Shown here: one piece after another, positions 1-10,165 of the stretch
Numbering within the stretch: position 1 is the first letter of the stretch
Layout of the letters: each line of letters starts with the position of its first letter
NCBI GenBank assembly: GCA_020536535.1
Contig: JAHLWZ010000816.1
Coordinates: forward strand, 51,304-115,303
Reading direction: 5' to 3'
Source: Pelomyxa schiedti
Taxonomy: Eukaryota > Evosea > Pelobiontida > Pelomyxidae
DNA length: 64,000 nucleotides
Position numbers and translations under genes: made by a program
Notes under the pieces: generated by a model
Databases searched by the model: none
What the model saw: the letters and a program-made list of their open reading frames with translations, nothing else
What the model was told of the DNA's origin: nothing

Positions 1-358
1 TGACAGCTGCGTCGTTGTTACAAGGTAAACGGACCAGAAAAAGAATTTAATTGCATGAACCAACTTACAATCGTCCAGAATGCCAGACAATTGAGCCGTG
101 CACAAGTCCATCAGTTCATACTTGGGCAATTGCTTTTGGAGCAACCCCAAGATATAAGTAGTCATTGCTCTCGGGTCCGCTCGTGTACTGCGAAAAAAAA
201 AAAAAAAAAAAAGGTAAAAAAAAAGGAATGAAATAAAGGCTTCGTGCATGGTGCAGGAAGGCAGTTATGGGACAAGACAAGTCGGAGGAGTACAATTGAT
301 CCACGGTGACAAGCAACCACTGCTCAATCTCGTGCAATACCGCATCGTCTGTCAACAT
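1..358 (-). CDS. PWI-like domain RNA-binding protein (RBM26/RBM27-type N-terminus), partial
   Basis: The start is the ATG at 358. Exon 1 (358-294) and exon 2 (187-69) join across a 106-nt GT-AG intron, and a third exon begins at 6 and leaves the window. The joined product reads MLTDDAVLHEIEQWLL, then TRADPRAMTTYILGLL, then a Lys/Leu-rich helix ending in QLSGILDD. This matches the short helical PWI-like domain at the N-terminus of RBM26/RBM27-type RNA-binding proteins: an acidic start, a conserved ADPRA/ADPSA turn, and a C-terminal QL..L helix. Any CCCH finger or RRM would lie beyond the left edge and cannot be seen. The family call rests on about 60 residues. A poly-A/T tract sits inside the first intron. 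Confidence 0.6.
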
Positions 359-615
359 TTTTCTTTCCCTTGTTTGATGGACGCGACTTCGCGGAATCAG
401 GGGCGTAAGGGACCCACCCCCAAGGTGTTTGTTGGGTTTTTTTGGCGACTGGGATCTCGCCACAGGATGCCTCCTCGGATGCTGGAAAGAACACCACGAA
501 AGGACCAGGCATTTCAGAATGTTCCCTCCACCAGTACAGTTTCTGCTCCATTGATGGGGAAAATGTGTGGTTCCCAAAAATGGTGGTATTGTTTTGGTAT
601 TATTTGTACATAGAA

Positions 616-2037
616 TTATAGTCTGACTCTTATCCTTATGAACAAGGTGTCGTCTACTACATATGACTCCATCTGCGCTTTTGTCATGAACTTAAACCAG
701 CCGTAGAAGTCATCACTCGATTTTCTAGCAAGACTCCTTTTCACTTGATCAGCAAAGGCTTCATCTGTTATGATCTCCAGGGTATCCACTGTAGACCCAA
801 CTGTCACAGTGACAACCTAAAGGCAGAAGCGTTAGTATTAATTGGGCATTGTGTGACTCATGCCAAATTAGATAGAGGTAGTCCTGATGAAGGGAAATGT
901 TGAGGCCGTATCCCAAAGAATAATGCCAAGTGGCCGGCACCTGCTAAAGTCTGTCCGGCAAGGCAGGCTTTCATCTCAAATGCTACGCCTCTTGTTGGAA
1001 TAAGTTCTCAAAGTATTAGGAAAGTATTTCTGATACCTGCATACTAAGATTGGGCTAGAAAGTGTGGGTGTTGCACCGTTATTTAGGGCTTGCTCTGCAG
1101 CGCCCAGTTCTGCCCGGTAATTGTTTATTTTCCAGATTGCTTCATCTTGAATTTCCATTAAGCTAGTCCGTAGGCGAACTATTTCGGCTTGTTGCCGGTG
1201 TAGTTGGTCCGATTGCTCTGCCAGTAATCTGGATTGTGAGTCCATTTGTGTGCGTTGCTTATCTACTAATGAGGCGAGGATTGCAAGGTGCTCGAAAATG
1301 GATTCTTGAATGTGAGAACGAGCATTTTTGCGGGTTCCTTTCCATGTGCACCCCGCAACGGAGCACTCAACTACAGCACAATCGCATGATTTTGTGTGCC
1401 TATCTTTATCCTTTCTCAGGACTTCCTCCCCACACATGCACTTGTAGGGTGAATTAGGGCACTCACTGGTATGGGTCTGCATGTTAACCCAAGGCAGTTC
1501 GATGCCACAAGCCTGGCAAGCCACCACTCTAAAAGGGCACTCTCCAGCATGTTTTGCCTCAAGCCTTCTGGCTATAGAAACACCACACCCTTTCCACCTG
1601 CACGGCATTGGGGCATATATGCAGTCATCTTCCACATGCCGATTTAACTTCCCCAATTGCATTATGGCTGTGCAGCCGTCTGATTTGTGTGGGCAGTGTA
1701 CCTCCAGCCGCTCTCTTACACTTAGAAATAGTCTTGCTGGTTTCACAAAGTCTTTGCCAATTGAAACAGGCATGGCTTTACAGCATGGACATTGTGGCTT
1801 CACTTCCAATGAATGTTCCAAACAGCTCCTGCAAAAAACATACGCCTAAAATACGTCGAGGCTTAGTTATTTTGTTTTGTTTGCTTTTTTTTGTGTGTGT
1901 GTTGACAAAACAGACTGGGTGTGGCATATGCATACCTCATTTCCATGCACCAGAGGGTCAATTGCGAAGTCCCGGCATATTGGACATATGTACTCCCGGC
2001 CGGGTTCCTGTACGAAGTGGTATTTGTTTTCGTCCAT
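616..2037 (-). CDS. TRAF-type E3-like protein: RING, TRAF zinc fingers, coiled coil, MATH domain
   Basis: Exon 1 (2037-1936) starts MDENKYHFVQEPG and carries CPIC. After the intron, exon 2 (from 1845) supplies FCRSCLEH and CPCC, completing a RING finger. It is followed by several TRAF-type C/H zinc-finger repeats (for example CPHKSDGC, CRWKGCGVSI, CVAGCTW-like) and a Gln/Leu coiled coil. The MATH domain starts at IWKINNYRAEL and ends with FMTKAQMESYVVDDTLFI, the usual TRAF-C end. The middle of the MATH domain is unclear. A segment near 938-880 reads WHYSLGYGLNISLHQDYLYL, like MATH strands, but I find no GT donor that joins it in frame to the last exon (from 818). Skipping it keeps the frame but drops strands. 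The family is well supported; the internal exon is not. Confidence 0.85.
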
Positions 2038-2591
2038 GGCAGCGGGGCGCCGGGGGCTGCGGGGGATTTTGGTTTTTTTTTAAGAGGACCACGACCACGT
2101 AGGAACGGCACAGTTGATTTTTTTTTTCCCCCTCAGGGCAGGGAGGGAAAAAAAAGACTGGAAGAGCGGGGCTCGGGAATTTTTTTTGAAGTACCGGGCG
2201 AGAGGGCTAGGGGAAATGTACTGAGGAAAAAGAGAGCGAGACCAGGGCAGGGGTTCGGCGAGATAGGCAAAGGGGTCTGGTTGGGAACTCACTTGTGAGG
2301 GAGTTTGGTGTGGTTGATTATAGTAGCAATACAACAGGAGATACTGCCCCCATTAGTGCAGCTTCCAACAACCGAAATATTTACATAGCTACTAGCTAGT
2401 TGTTTGCTTGAAGCGACCATAGGAATGAGTGCTTAGTAGACTGGTAATGCAAATATAACATTGCTTGTAATGGAATTAGCTTGATAACATAACTTGATGT
2501 TAACTTATTAAGTTAATAAGGTTATAGGTTTTTGGGTTTTGTGTGCGCTGTGGTCAGAGTGAGGAAAACCTATTTTCTCCATATAAATAAA
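2038..2591. other. intergenic stretch, no gene seen
   Basis: This lies between the TRAF start and a small plus-strand ORF. It holds several A and T runs (for example around 2119-2155) and a TATA-like CATATAAATAAA at about 2580. I see no coding signal or RNA gene. Confidence 0.5.
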
Positions 2592-2783
2592 ATGGAACAC
2601 AATTCATGCACCAACTCAGCTTTGTTTGCCTACAGTTGGCGATTTTTCATTTCCACAGGAATGGATCCGGCACATCACCACCAAATGGTTTTTTTTTATC
2701 TCTTAATCATCCCCATAGCTCCTCGCCCACAACGGTGGCGCAGCCAATCAATCCGAATCAACGGACAATTAGATGAAGAGTAA
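2592..2783 (+). CDS. possible small hypothetical protein
   Basis: The ATG at 2592 follows a TATA-like motif by about 10 nt. If introns of 35 nt and 31 nt are removed, a phase-consistent reading of about 41 codons results, beginning MEHNSCTNSAL and ending RINGQLDEE before a TAA at 2781. Without splicing, the same stretch is open from 2532 to 2783 with a different N-terminal part. The introns would be among the shortest here, although 34-45 nt introns are well supported in neighbouring genes. I recognise no family. It converges on the peptidase gene, whose stop is 36 bases away. It may be spurious. Confidence 0.25.
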   Translation: MEHNSCTNSALFAYSWRFFISTGMDPAHHHQMVFFYLLIIPIAPRPQRWRSQSIRINGQLDEE

Positions 2784-2818
2784 GTTTTTTTTTCTTTTTT
2801 TTGTACGCAAAAACCCAA

Positions 2819-4606
2819 TCAATTTGAAGCCCAGAGGAAACAAAGGTTGCGTATCACCTCAGAACCTTTTGTAAGTGCAGACAGGGGCACAAACTCTGAT
2901 TTGGCATGGAAGTTCACACCACCTGTAGTTGTGGTGTGTGATGTTAGAAACAAGTCGAGTGAGTAGTGTTGTTTCGCGTTGGTTTGCTTTTGCTTGTGTG
3001 TTAAATTAAGGTTTCTTTACCTGCGAACAGGTTTGGACAAGGAAGCCCCATTTCACAGAGTCTGGCACCGTCTGTTCCGCCTCGTATTTGTGTCACCTTT
3101 GGAGTGATTCCAGCCTGTCTCATGGCCTCCGCGGCACGATCGACAACTGCCGGGTGAGCATCAATGACAGAGCGCATGTTTGTGTACTGCTGAGTATAGG
3201 TAATAGGCGGGATTGTGGCTCTGGGATACCGGATCCGCAGGAATTGTGCTGCTGCATCCATCAGTGCCATCAATTTCTGTGGAATGAGGTTGGATTGGTT
3301 TCGTTTTCACGCGCTCCCTTTTTTTTTGGGTGGCATGGAATACCTTCATTCCGTCCATTGTGAACTCTCGTAGAATGAAGGTTGCTTTTGACTTTCCTGC
3401 GTCACCTTCCAAATTGCACAGGTGAATGAACCCATCCATATCCTGGATTAATTGTTGTTGAGTAAATTGTATGGTTACTGCGATATGGAGAAACCTTGGT
3501 TGTTTCAGGCCTCTTTTCTGCTGGGAGGAGTGTCACAAATTCACTGACAATAATTGCGGCGTTGGCCATTTTCTGGAACGACATTCCTGGGTGCACTTGA
3601 ACACCTGTGCACTCAAAAATAGCTTTGTAGGCATTGAAATTTTCAATTTCCAATTCTCCGATCTCCCCTACAAGCTTTGAGTGGCTAGAAGGAATGTAAC
3701 AATAAGACCTCCATCCACTGTATAGGCATATTCTACTCCAAGTTTGGCAATATCAATATGGTCTGTACCCCCTCCAACTTCCTCGTCAGGTGTGAATATT
3801 ACACGTATCTTTGGTCGTGGCCTGGTAGGTTCAACTTGCATGATATTCTGAATTGCATCCATTATAATTGCCACTCCAGCTTTATCATCAGCACCCAGCT
3901 ATTTTCACAATGAGGGTTGAAGTGTGTCTAACATAACACTACAAGAGTTGTGCCGTCACTGCTTATGATCTTATCTCCCTTGTAACGCTCCAATTGCTCC
4001 CAAGGTATCACAACAGAAGGATCACCAGGAAGTTGGATGGGTTTGCCAGTAGCAACAACCTCTTGTACAATGGGTTTTACTCCAGAACCTACCATAGTGA
4101 GTTATTCCTTAAGAAAGTGACCATAAGGTACTCTTGCAGCAACAAAAATAAAATCAAACACCAAAATACCTGGGGCATCAGGACTGACATCCACGTGAGC
4201 AATGAGGCCTATGGAATGAGTTGACGAGCAATTAGATGGGATTGTCCCAGTGACAATGCAAAATTGATCAACAGCTGCATCTGTGACCCCTATTTGCATA
4301 AACAAAAAGAGCTGGTTATTTAAGACTCAAAAAGGAGCACATTATTCATTTCATAAAGAAAGATAAAAAAAAAAACCGAGGTGAATGAGCTCGTCAACCA
4401 AGATTCTAGCCAAATCAAATTGCCTCATCGTGGAAGGAAACGTAGTGGCGTCATGGGCACTTTTTTGTTTTAGGTTAGGCTTCTATACCCAGTGTGAATT
4501 ATGGTAGTTGAGTATAACTTAGGATGCCACCCATAATTAACGCTTACCTTTGAGTGTCAACCCTGACGTATCGAAGAAACCTGTCTAGCACTGTGTCAGC
4601 GCTCAT
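2819..4606 (-). CDS. pepT: M20B family peptidase (tripeptide aminopeptidase PepT-like)
   Basis: This is a di-zinc peptidase expected to remove the N-terminal residue of tripeptides in the cytosol. Eight exons join in frame from MSADTVLDRFLRYV (ATG 4606) to a stop at 2819. All metal-site motifs of the family are present in order: HVD in LIAHVDVSPDAPG, the bridging Asp in LGADDKAGVA, the Glu pair in TPDEEVGGG, Asp in AYTVDGG, and the C-terminal His in NFHAKSEFVP. RGGTDGARL and GLPCPNLFAG are also family landmarks. Introns are 41 to about 110 nt. The last exon, after GLPCPNLFAG, ends WASN. PepT is mainly bacterial, so an intron-rich eukaryotic copy points to old acquisition or sparse retention. 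Family confidence is high. Confidence 0.93.
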
Positions 4607-4649
4607 GTTCGGTGTCGAAAACTTTGATTATTGACGAAAAATTGAGGGG

Positions 4650-5970
4650 TCAGAACCGGAAGTGACTGGACTGCAAAAAAAAAAACTGTTCTCTTTGTTT
4701 TGGAGAGTGTTTTATGCAACACTTTATGGCTCTGAAGGAAGTTGGGGTGGTACATAGCCAGAACTGGCTTCCTTGTGTTGGGTTGGTTTGAGTTTCAGGG
4801 ATGGTTTGGCATACGGGCTGAGAGGTGGCAGCTTCTTCAGCTTTCTTCTTGCCTTCCATATACATGATAAGAAGAGCGGCACAGCAGTATAAGAACATCA
4901 GTGGAAACCTTGAGGATTAAGGAGAAAAAAAGGTGGAGGTGAGGAGTAATACATTCCGGTAAGCATTAAATAGGAACCATATACTGGTGATGTTTGTGCA
5001 ATGGCAGAGATTCTGAGAAATGACCTAAGAAAAACAACAAAAGGGAGATTGACAAAGAAACCCCATTATGGAAGCACCCAGTGCATTTATGGTTGCAAAA
5101 ATGGCCATTCCAAGTGCATCAACCCACAATTTGCATATAAATAACCCAAAAGCGATGTAGACTGGGCAAACAATGCCAATAAGTAAAAGTGCTGCCCCGA
5201 AAGGTATATTGACTTTTGTAGTGATCGGGAAACCAACTTCGTCTCATAAGATTTTTGTTTGTTTACTACTGGAAACATACCCACCATAGACAGACCCAAA
5301 CCCGCAAGTAGACACACACCTATCAGACATACACGCTTCACATCCCATGACTGGGCAAAGTGAGACGGAATGAAATTAGATAACGGCCTTTACCAAGTGA
5401 GGAGGTGAGAACATGTTTCTCCACTGAAGGAGAACCCCTCCAATGCATGATGCACTCCAGAGGAACAACAGTATGTATGCTCCACAAATAAAGCAAAAAC
5501 ACCATGGAACAGCCCGCGCGTGATGAGTAAATGAGGAAATTCTGGGGTGCTAGTTAAAGGCAGTGGAATTGCAATTATCTGAGGGACAAGTGCTACATAC
5601 ATCATTGTCAGTAGGACGATGAAGTCTATGACAGAGAGGGCAAAAAGTGCAATTGCCTCATGGCGCATTTTTAGCACATACATGGCATACATTACATAGA
5701 GATGGCAAGCCAATCCCACAAGTAAGAAAGAACCCCCTAGGGCTGGGTGCACGTATACCAGCAGTGGAAACGACACTGTAAACACGCCGGTGTTTTTTGG
5801 TTTGTACAAAGCCAACAAAGATGCGAAAAGCCGTTACCTACAATTACAGCAGCGTTTATTATGACCAAAATAGTGGATATCAACAAAGATCTCTTCACGT
5901 AGTCCCACGTGACTTCGGGGTTTCCCGACACTTTCCCCACGGCCTCGTCCACCAACGTGTATTGACTCAT
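4650..5970 (-). CDS. multi-pass membrane protein, unknown family
   Basis: The start is ATG 5970 (MSQYTLVDEAVGKVSG). Splicing at GT-AG sites keeps one frame through about seven hydrophobic helices, including SLLISTILVIINAAVIVG, FPLLVYVHPALGGSFLL, AIALFALSVIDFIVLLTMMY, CLIGVCLLAGLGLSMVV, AALLLIGIVCPVYIAFGLFI, and FPLMFLYCCAALLIMYM before a short basic/Gln tail ending at 4650. A soluble loop reads WRNMFSPPHLSWDVKR between helices 3 and 4. One splice uses a consensus GTATGT donor just after SMV. I do not recognise the family; the topology would suit a transporter or a seven-helix receptor-like protein. It is divergent from the nucleotidyltransferase gene at 6291, with about 320 bases between starts. 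Confidence 0.7.
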
Positions 5971-6290
5971 ATTTGTATGGTCTTGTATTACCACTCAATC
6001 GCCCTTTTTCGATAAACCGCTTGTGCGGGTGGTTGGCTGCTGTTGTTTCCTTTTTTTTCTTTTTTTCTTTTCTCAAGCCTCAACTTGTCATCAACCAAAT
6101 CAGATCTCCCTCCGATGACTTACATACATATTTCTCAGGAAACACACAGCATCCCATTTCACGTACCATGGTAGCCCCTCTGTAGCCGAAGTGAACCACC
6201 TGATCATATCCAACTTGCTTTCAGGTCGAAAGTCTCTTTCAAGGAACTTGCGATACCAACGAACAGCGGTCGTAGTAGTCATCCCCTTCC
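5971..6290. promoter_or_regulatory. shared divergent upstream region
   Basis: This is the 320-base gap between two divergent starts (5970 minus, 6291 plus), so it must hold both promoters. A T-rich tract with C interruptions lies at about 6046-6076. I see no clear TATA box or known operator. Confidence 0.3.
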
Positions 6291-7411
6291 ATGGCAACAA
6301 CGACTCCTCCGTCGTCAGCATTAACAGCAACAGCGTCGCCGCTACCGCCGGGATCCACAACGTCGGCCAGGGGAGTGATCGAGGAGGTGGTACGGCAGGT
6401 TGAAGCGCATTATGGGGTGGCTGTGGTGGCGGCAGTCGAGGGGGGCAGCCGAGCGTGGGGATTCGCGAGCCCCAAGAGCGACCACGGTAGCTTTTTGGTT
6501 TTTGTTTTTTGTTTTCTAAGAAGATATTTTGTAAAGATGTTAGAGGTGTGTTTGTGAGAAGACGTGATGAGTACTTGAGGATTGAGGATGAAGCTTTACC
6601 TGACACCATTTCGTATAAAGCTGACACATGTAAGCCGCAGGTCGAATTCGTTGGGTATTCTGAATACCTGTTGATGTAACACTAGCATGGTAACTTACAA
6701 CAAAAACGAACAGGTGGGATATTAGGAAAGCTTTGAAACTACTCCGAGAGAGCAACCCCGGAATTTTGGAGTGGTTTTCTTTGCCAAGAGAGCTCGTGTA
6801 TCGCGATCTACACGACTTTTTTGGAGCAACATCGTCTCTTGCACAAAGGGATATGTCTCCTGAAGCCTTGGTAAGACATTATAGGAACACAGCAATGAAA
6901 CACCAAAAGTATAGCACAATATGTCCTGTGCACTTTACTTATTATATTTACAAAGGCTTTACTTCACAAATACAAGGCAAGTAATGTCGAAGAAGTATTT
7001 TTATGTATTTCGCCCACTACTATGTGTGGAATGGATAATAAATAACCCAGGTATTCTTCCCGAAAAATATCCAACACTAACACCCCAAGGAAAGCCGTCG
7101 CCTGTATCTCTTCATGATCTTGTTGCCTTAAGCACAGCTGAAGCTGCACACACACTTTCAGACATGCTCACAAGGCATAACTCTCAAGGCTCCGGGCTTA
7201 TTGACAGGTAAAAAAAGCTCATTCTCCCAGTTTTTCACTAAAAAGTTTAAGGGTACCGCTTTTGGACCAATGGGCCCAAGACCTATTTGCAAAAACAAAA
7301 ACTTTTATTGACACCTTGCCGGCACATAGGCCAGCAACACATTCGGGTGTGGAATACAATACCCTTTGCAGTAAAATGATAAACACAGTTGAAGAGACAA
7401 GAAAATCTTGA
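6291..7411 (+). CDS. RlaP-type predicted nucleotidyltransferase (COG3541/YcgL, Pol-beta fold)
   Basis: Five exons (6291-6486, 6537-6669, 6714-6908, 6956-7207, 7246-7411) join in frame. The Pol-beta-fold signature is complete only after splicing: GGSRAWGFASPKSDHDVRG, that is GS plus a D-x-D metal pair split by intron 1. It is followed by WDIRKALKLLRESNPGILEW, SKKYFYVFRPLL and RVPLLDQW. These match the prokaryotic COG3541 family, named RlaP for its association with RNA ligase in predicted RNA repair. The substrate is unknown. The N-terminal 25 residues are Ala/Thr/Pro-rich. No RNA ligase is seen nearby. The five introns (37-50 nt) show the gene is native to this genome, although the family is mostly bacterial. 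Confidence 0.9.
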
Positions 7412-7432
7412 GACAAAAACGAATTGTCTCAA

Positions 7433-8984
7433 TTAATGTTCTATTTTTGGCCAGTGATCAGTATATGACAGTGAGGATTGGATGATAGAGAAAATGCCCA
7501 GCAGGACTGTGAAAATTGATACACCGATATATAGAGGCTTTCTTTTCACTCTGGAGGTACCGAAGGCACCAAATGGAATAGCAAGAAGAGCCCCCACAAG
7601 TAGATATGGAACAAGTGCGTAGTACTCGTCAACGTGTCCGTTGAGGCTGTAGGAATGTAAGGCGAAGGTATTTGAAACACAAAAGAACTCACCACTCCTT
7701 TGCGGTGTAGTTTGGCAGTGGCGATTCACTACCAGACACAGGTGGACTTTTTTGTTCGCATTGTATCATAGAGGAAGTGAAATAACATATGGTGCTTACA
7801 CCACACACAATGACCTCAGAGTAAGGAGTGACACCGATAGAGTTGCGCTCTGGTCTGCCGGCCAGCATTTGGCCCGTTACTGCCACAGGGCCAGATCCTC
7901 CACCAGACAGACCCTGTCCTTTGTGTTGATTTTATGGGGTTTAGGTTTCTGACACACCTTATTGAAGCCTGTGATTATGGATATGATAAATATCTTCCAC
8001 CAAGCAAATTTCCATTCTACAAGTGTCGTCACATGAAGAACTTGGAAACGAAGAGCACATACTTGGTTTGAAAACGTACATACAGAAGGTAAATATGCCC
8101 ATAGTGAGAGCAATAATACCAATGTACAACTTAATAACAAAATTGAACTGCTTTGATATACTACCATAGACACTGACTATTTGAGAAATAATCTAATAAG
8201 AGTAAGGAATAAGAACAATGAAAGATTGCTTACAGCGCCGATAGAGCCTATTCCTCCTAAGAACATGATGATACGTACATCATAAGTAAGGTATTTATTG
8301 AGGACAAATCCAGTTTTCTTGTACAGCCATACCCACCAGATCCAGGTGAATTTTGGGGGCTACGTGTAATTGTCAGTACAACGCTATCTAAGGGGAGATC
8401 TTCATCACCTGCTCAATAGTGAACGAATCATCCTCCCGTTCCAAATCGGCATTAGCTGCCGATAGGGAACTCAATTCTATTTCAGAGGCAGGAGGTGGAG
8501 ATGCATGTTCTTTCTCCAGTGACTTGAACACATCAACCATACTGTTATCACCCTCTGCTGCAACAACTACTTCCCCAGAAGCACTGGCACTAGCCGCAAC
8601 AGGGTCAGCCAAAGGATCGGGGTCCTCTGTATTAGTTTCCTTGTTCCGGAACGCTCCCTTCTCTATTTCTGTCTTGCGAAAGATGAAGTTGTTCTTCAGG
8701 AACATGTGAAAGAGCCCGCTGAATATTGACGTGATAAACTCGACCATAAGTAAGCTAATAACCACCTCCTTTCTCTCATATCCATAGGCAAGTAGTACAG
8801 GTGATAATACAGTACCCCAGCCCATACCTTTTAAAAACGTGGGTTAAAGAATAAAATAATAAGAGAAAAACAAATGACCGGAAGAGAGGGGGGGGAAAAT
8901 AACTCTACCGAGCATCGTTTTGAAGAACTGTACGATGAAGGCGGAAATGGGTACAACGAAAAACCACACGTCAACAACAACCAT
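7433..8984 (-). CDS. TauE/SafE family membrane transporter (sulfite exporter-like)
   Basis: The start is ATG 8984 (MVVVDVWFFVVPISAFIVQF). Splicing joins TMLG to MGWGTVLSPVLLAYGYERKE and the helix MVEFITSIFSGLFHMF, the glycine-rich first repeat of TauE/SafE (DUF81) permeases. A long Ser/Ala/Glu-rich cytosolic loop follows, then TYDVRIIMFLGGIGSIGA, IKLYIGIIALTMGIFTF, and the second-repeat signature GFNK joined to GLSGGGSGPVAVTGQ. The last exon has two more helices and ends HWPKIEH. The family exports organosulfur or sulfite-like anions in bacteria; eukaryotic substrates are poorly known. The enlarged acidic loop (about 75 residues) is unusual against the compact bacterial form. Confidence 0.88.
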
Positions 8985-9070
8985 CTCGCAATAGGAGACT
9001 TCGATCTAGAGAAAAGATGGCGAACGGTCAGCGCTGACGAGATCTGACAGATCGCGTGTGCGTGTTGTGG

Positions 9071-9117
9071 GGGGTTTTGTTTTGTTTTGTTTTGTTTTGT
9101 TTCGTTTCGTTTCGTTC
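9071..9117. repeat. TTTTG/TTTCG pentanucleotide microsatellite
   Basis: About five TTTTG units run directly into about three TTTCG units. It is a simple-sequence tract with no sign of function. Confidence 0.9.
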
Positions 9118-9296
9118 GTGTTTTTATTAAAAGGTCGCTATTCGTCGGTGAATTTGTTTCGCGTTGTTTTTTCGCGGATGGGAGGTGGAAAAAGAGGAGG
9201 CATCTACCTCTGCTTTTTCGAGTGATTTTTCACAGTCTATCCTATCGGAAGCGCTATGAACTACATTACATGGAAGGTTTTCTCACAAGAGTGGTC

Positions 9297-9350
9297 GGTG
9301 GGTGATGAGGTAACCTGGCTGGCGGTTGCAACAATTGATACTGATACACC
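9297..9350 (+). ncRNA. weak box C/D snoRNA-like candidate
   Basis: A terminal stem GGTG (9297-9300) / CACC (9347-9350) flanks a box C-like GTGATGA (9302-9308) and a box D CTGA (9341-9344), with two bases between stem and boxes on each side as in C/D RNAs. The body between the boxes is only about 32 nt, short for a eukaryotic snoRNA, and I cannot name internal C'/D' boxes. The guide would be the bases before CTGA. Chance is a real alternative. Confidence 0.2.
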
Positions 9351-9978
9351 AATGCCACAATGCAATTGCACGTACTTATGTGCAACTCGTGGCCTTAACC
9401 TTTCAATATGATGAGTTGGCCACGAGGTCTATGCATTGAAGGTTTTGGTTTTGGTTTTGGGAAAGTTCGTCTTGCAATGCCAATGGGAAATACGATTTGC
9501 TGTTTTTCAAGGACTGTGAGGAAGTTTTTCGTTGGGTGTGTGGGTGGAGACACTGGCACTGTGAGCACAGTTTTAATTTCCTCTTTTTTAACGCTTTTTT
9601 GCACCTGTTCGTTCGGAAGGTCAGTTTTTTCCCTTTGCTGGATGTGCGGAAGGAATCGGAAGACACCTTCTCTGCACTGCCTTTGGATAATCCATTTCTG
9701 ATCATTGCCAGATATGAGAAACGGCACTTCAATTGATTTCACTGCTACCTTGAAGAAGTGAGAAAGAGTTTTCGGGATTGCGCTTCTGTACAACTTTTTC
9801 GTGCGGTGAGAACGCATCAAGACCCCAAAAAAGCGAAATGCACCGACACCCTCTCGGGTCATTCTCTGTCTCTGCAAGATCCTATGAAATTAAGCGAAGA
9901 AAAGTGGATGAATAAAATAATCAACAGACCGGAACGCGGTCTGGTGTGGGTGCCTTGGCAAAGCAACCTTGGAGCAAC

Positions 9979-10026
9979 AAAAAAATTTAGATGGAGGTGG
10001 TTTGCGTTGTCGAAGACCCGAACCAC
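9979..10026 (-). terminator. hairpin plus T7 run downstream of the permuted tRNA
   Basis: About 48 nt past the 5' half, the minus strand can fold a hairpin with GTGGTT (10026-10021) pairing to AACCAC (10002-9997). It then meets a run of seven T (9985-9979). A T run of this kind stops RNA polymerase III, so it could end a precursor with a roughly 90-nt trailer. No earlier run of four T is seen after the 5' half. This is inference from sequence only. Confidence 0.4.
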
Positions 10027-10073
10027 TGTTTCCTTTTTCATTGGAACCAATGGTATGCCAGAGAGTCCGTTTA

Positions 10074-10165
10074 GGCGCGCTTCCGCTGCGCTACGGGGCT
10101 TTGGTGTTTGTCTCCTTCCTTAGCCCCGGATGGTTTCGATCCACCGACCTCCGCTTTATGAGAGC
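10074..10165 (-). tRNA. circularly permuted tRNA-Met(CAU) gene, initiator-like
   Basis: On the minus strand the 3' half comes first (10165-10121), then a 20-nt spacer (10120-10101), then the 5' half (10100-10074). Rejoined 5' half to 3' half they give a complete 72-nt cloverleaf. Acceptor AGCCCCG (10100-10094) pairs with CGGGGCT (10128-10122), with discriminator A at 10121 and no encoded CCA. The D arm is GCGC, AGCGGAA, GCGC. The anticodon stem is CC from the 5' half plus GCT from the 3' half, pairing perfectly with AGCGG around loop CTCATAA (anticodon CAT, 10160-10158). The variable loop is AGGTC. The T stem GGTGG/CCATC encloses ATCGAAA. A1:U72, the D loop and A54/A60 are marks of eukaryotic initiator tRNA, but the three G:C pairs at 29-31:39-41 are absent. 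The junction falls between positions 28 and 29. A and B box sequences are intact but in swapped order. No normal partner half lies on either side. Confidence 0.88.

Larger units (their letters stand above)
8985..10073. other. gene-poor stretch, no convincing protein gene
   Basis: About 1.1 kb lies between the transporter start and the permuted tRNA gene. It holds the TTTTG repeat, a box C/D-like candidate and the downstream hairpin/T-run of the tRNA. ORFs of up to 160 codons exist on both strands (9395-9877 minus is the longest), but none resembles a known family and they overlap one another. Confidence 0.5.

Noticed and set aside
2784-2990. Plus-strand continuation of the small ORF into a Cys-rich end
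   Set aside because: That stretch is the antisense of the last peptidase exon (NFHAKSEFVP), which is strongly conserved.
9395-9877. 160-codon ORF on the minus strand downstream of the permuted tRNA
   Set aside because: Lys/Gln-rich with no domain, overlapped by other open frames on both strands, and outside any gene-like splice pattern.
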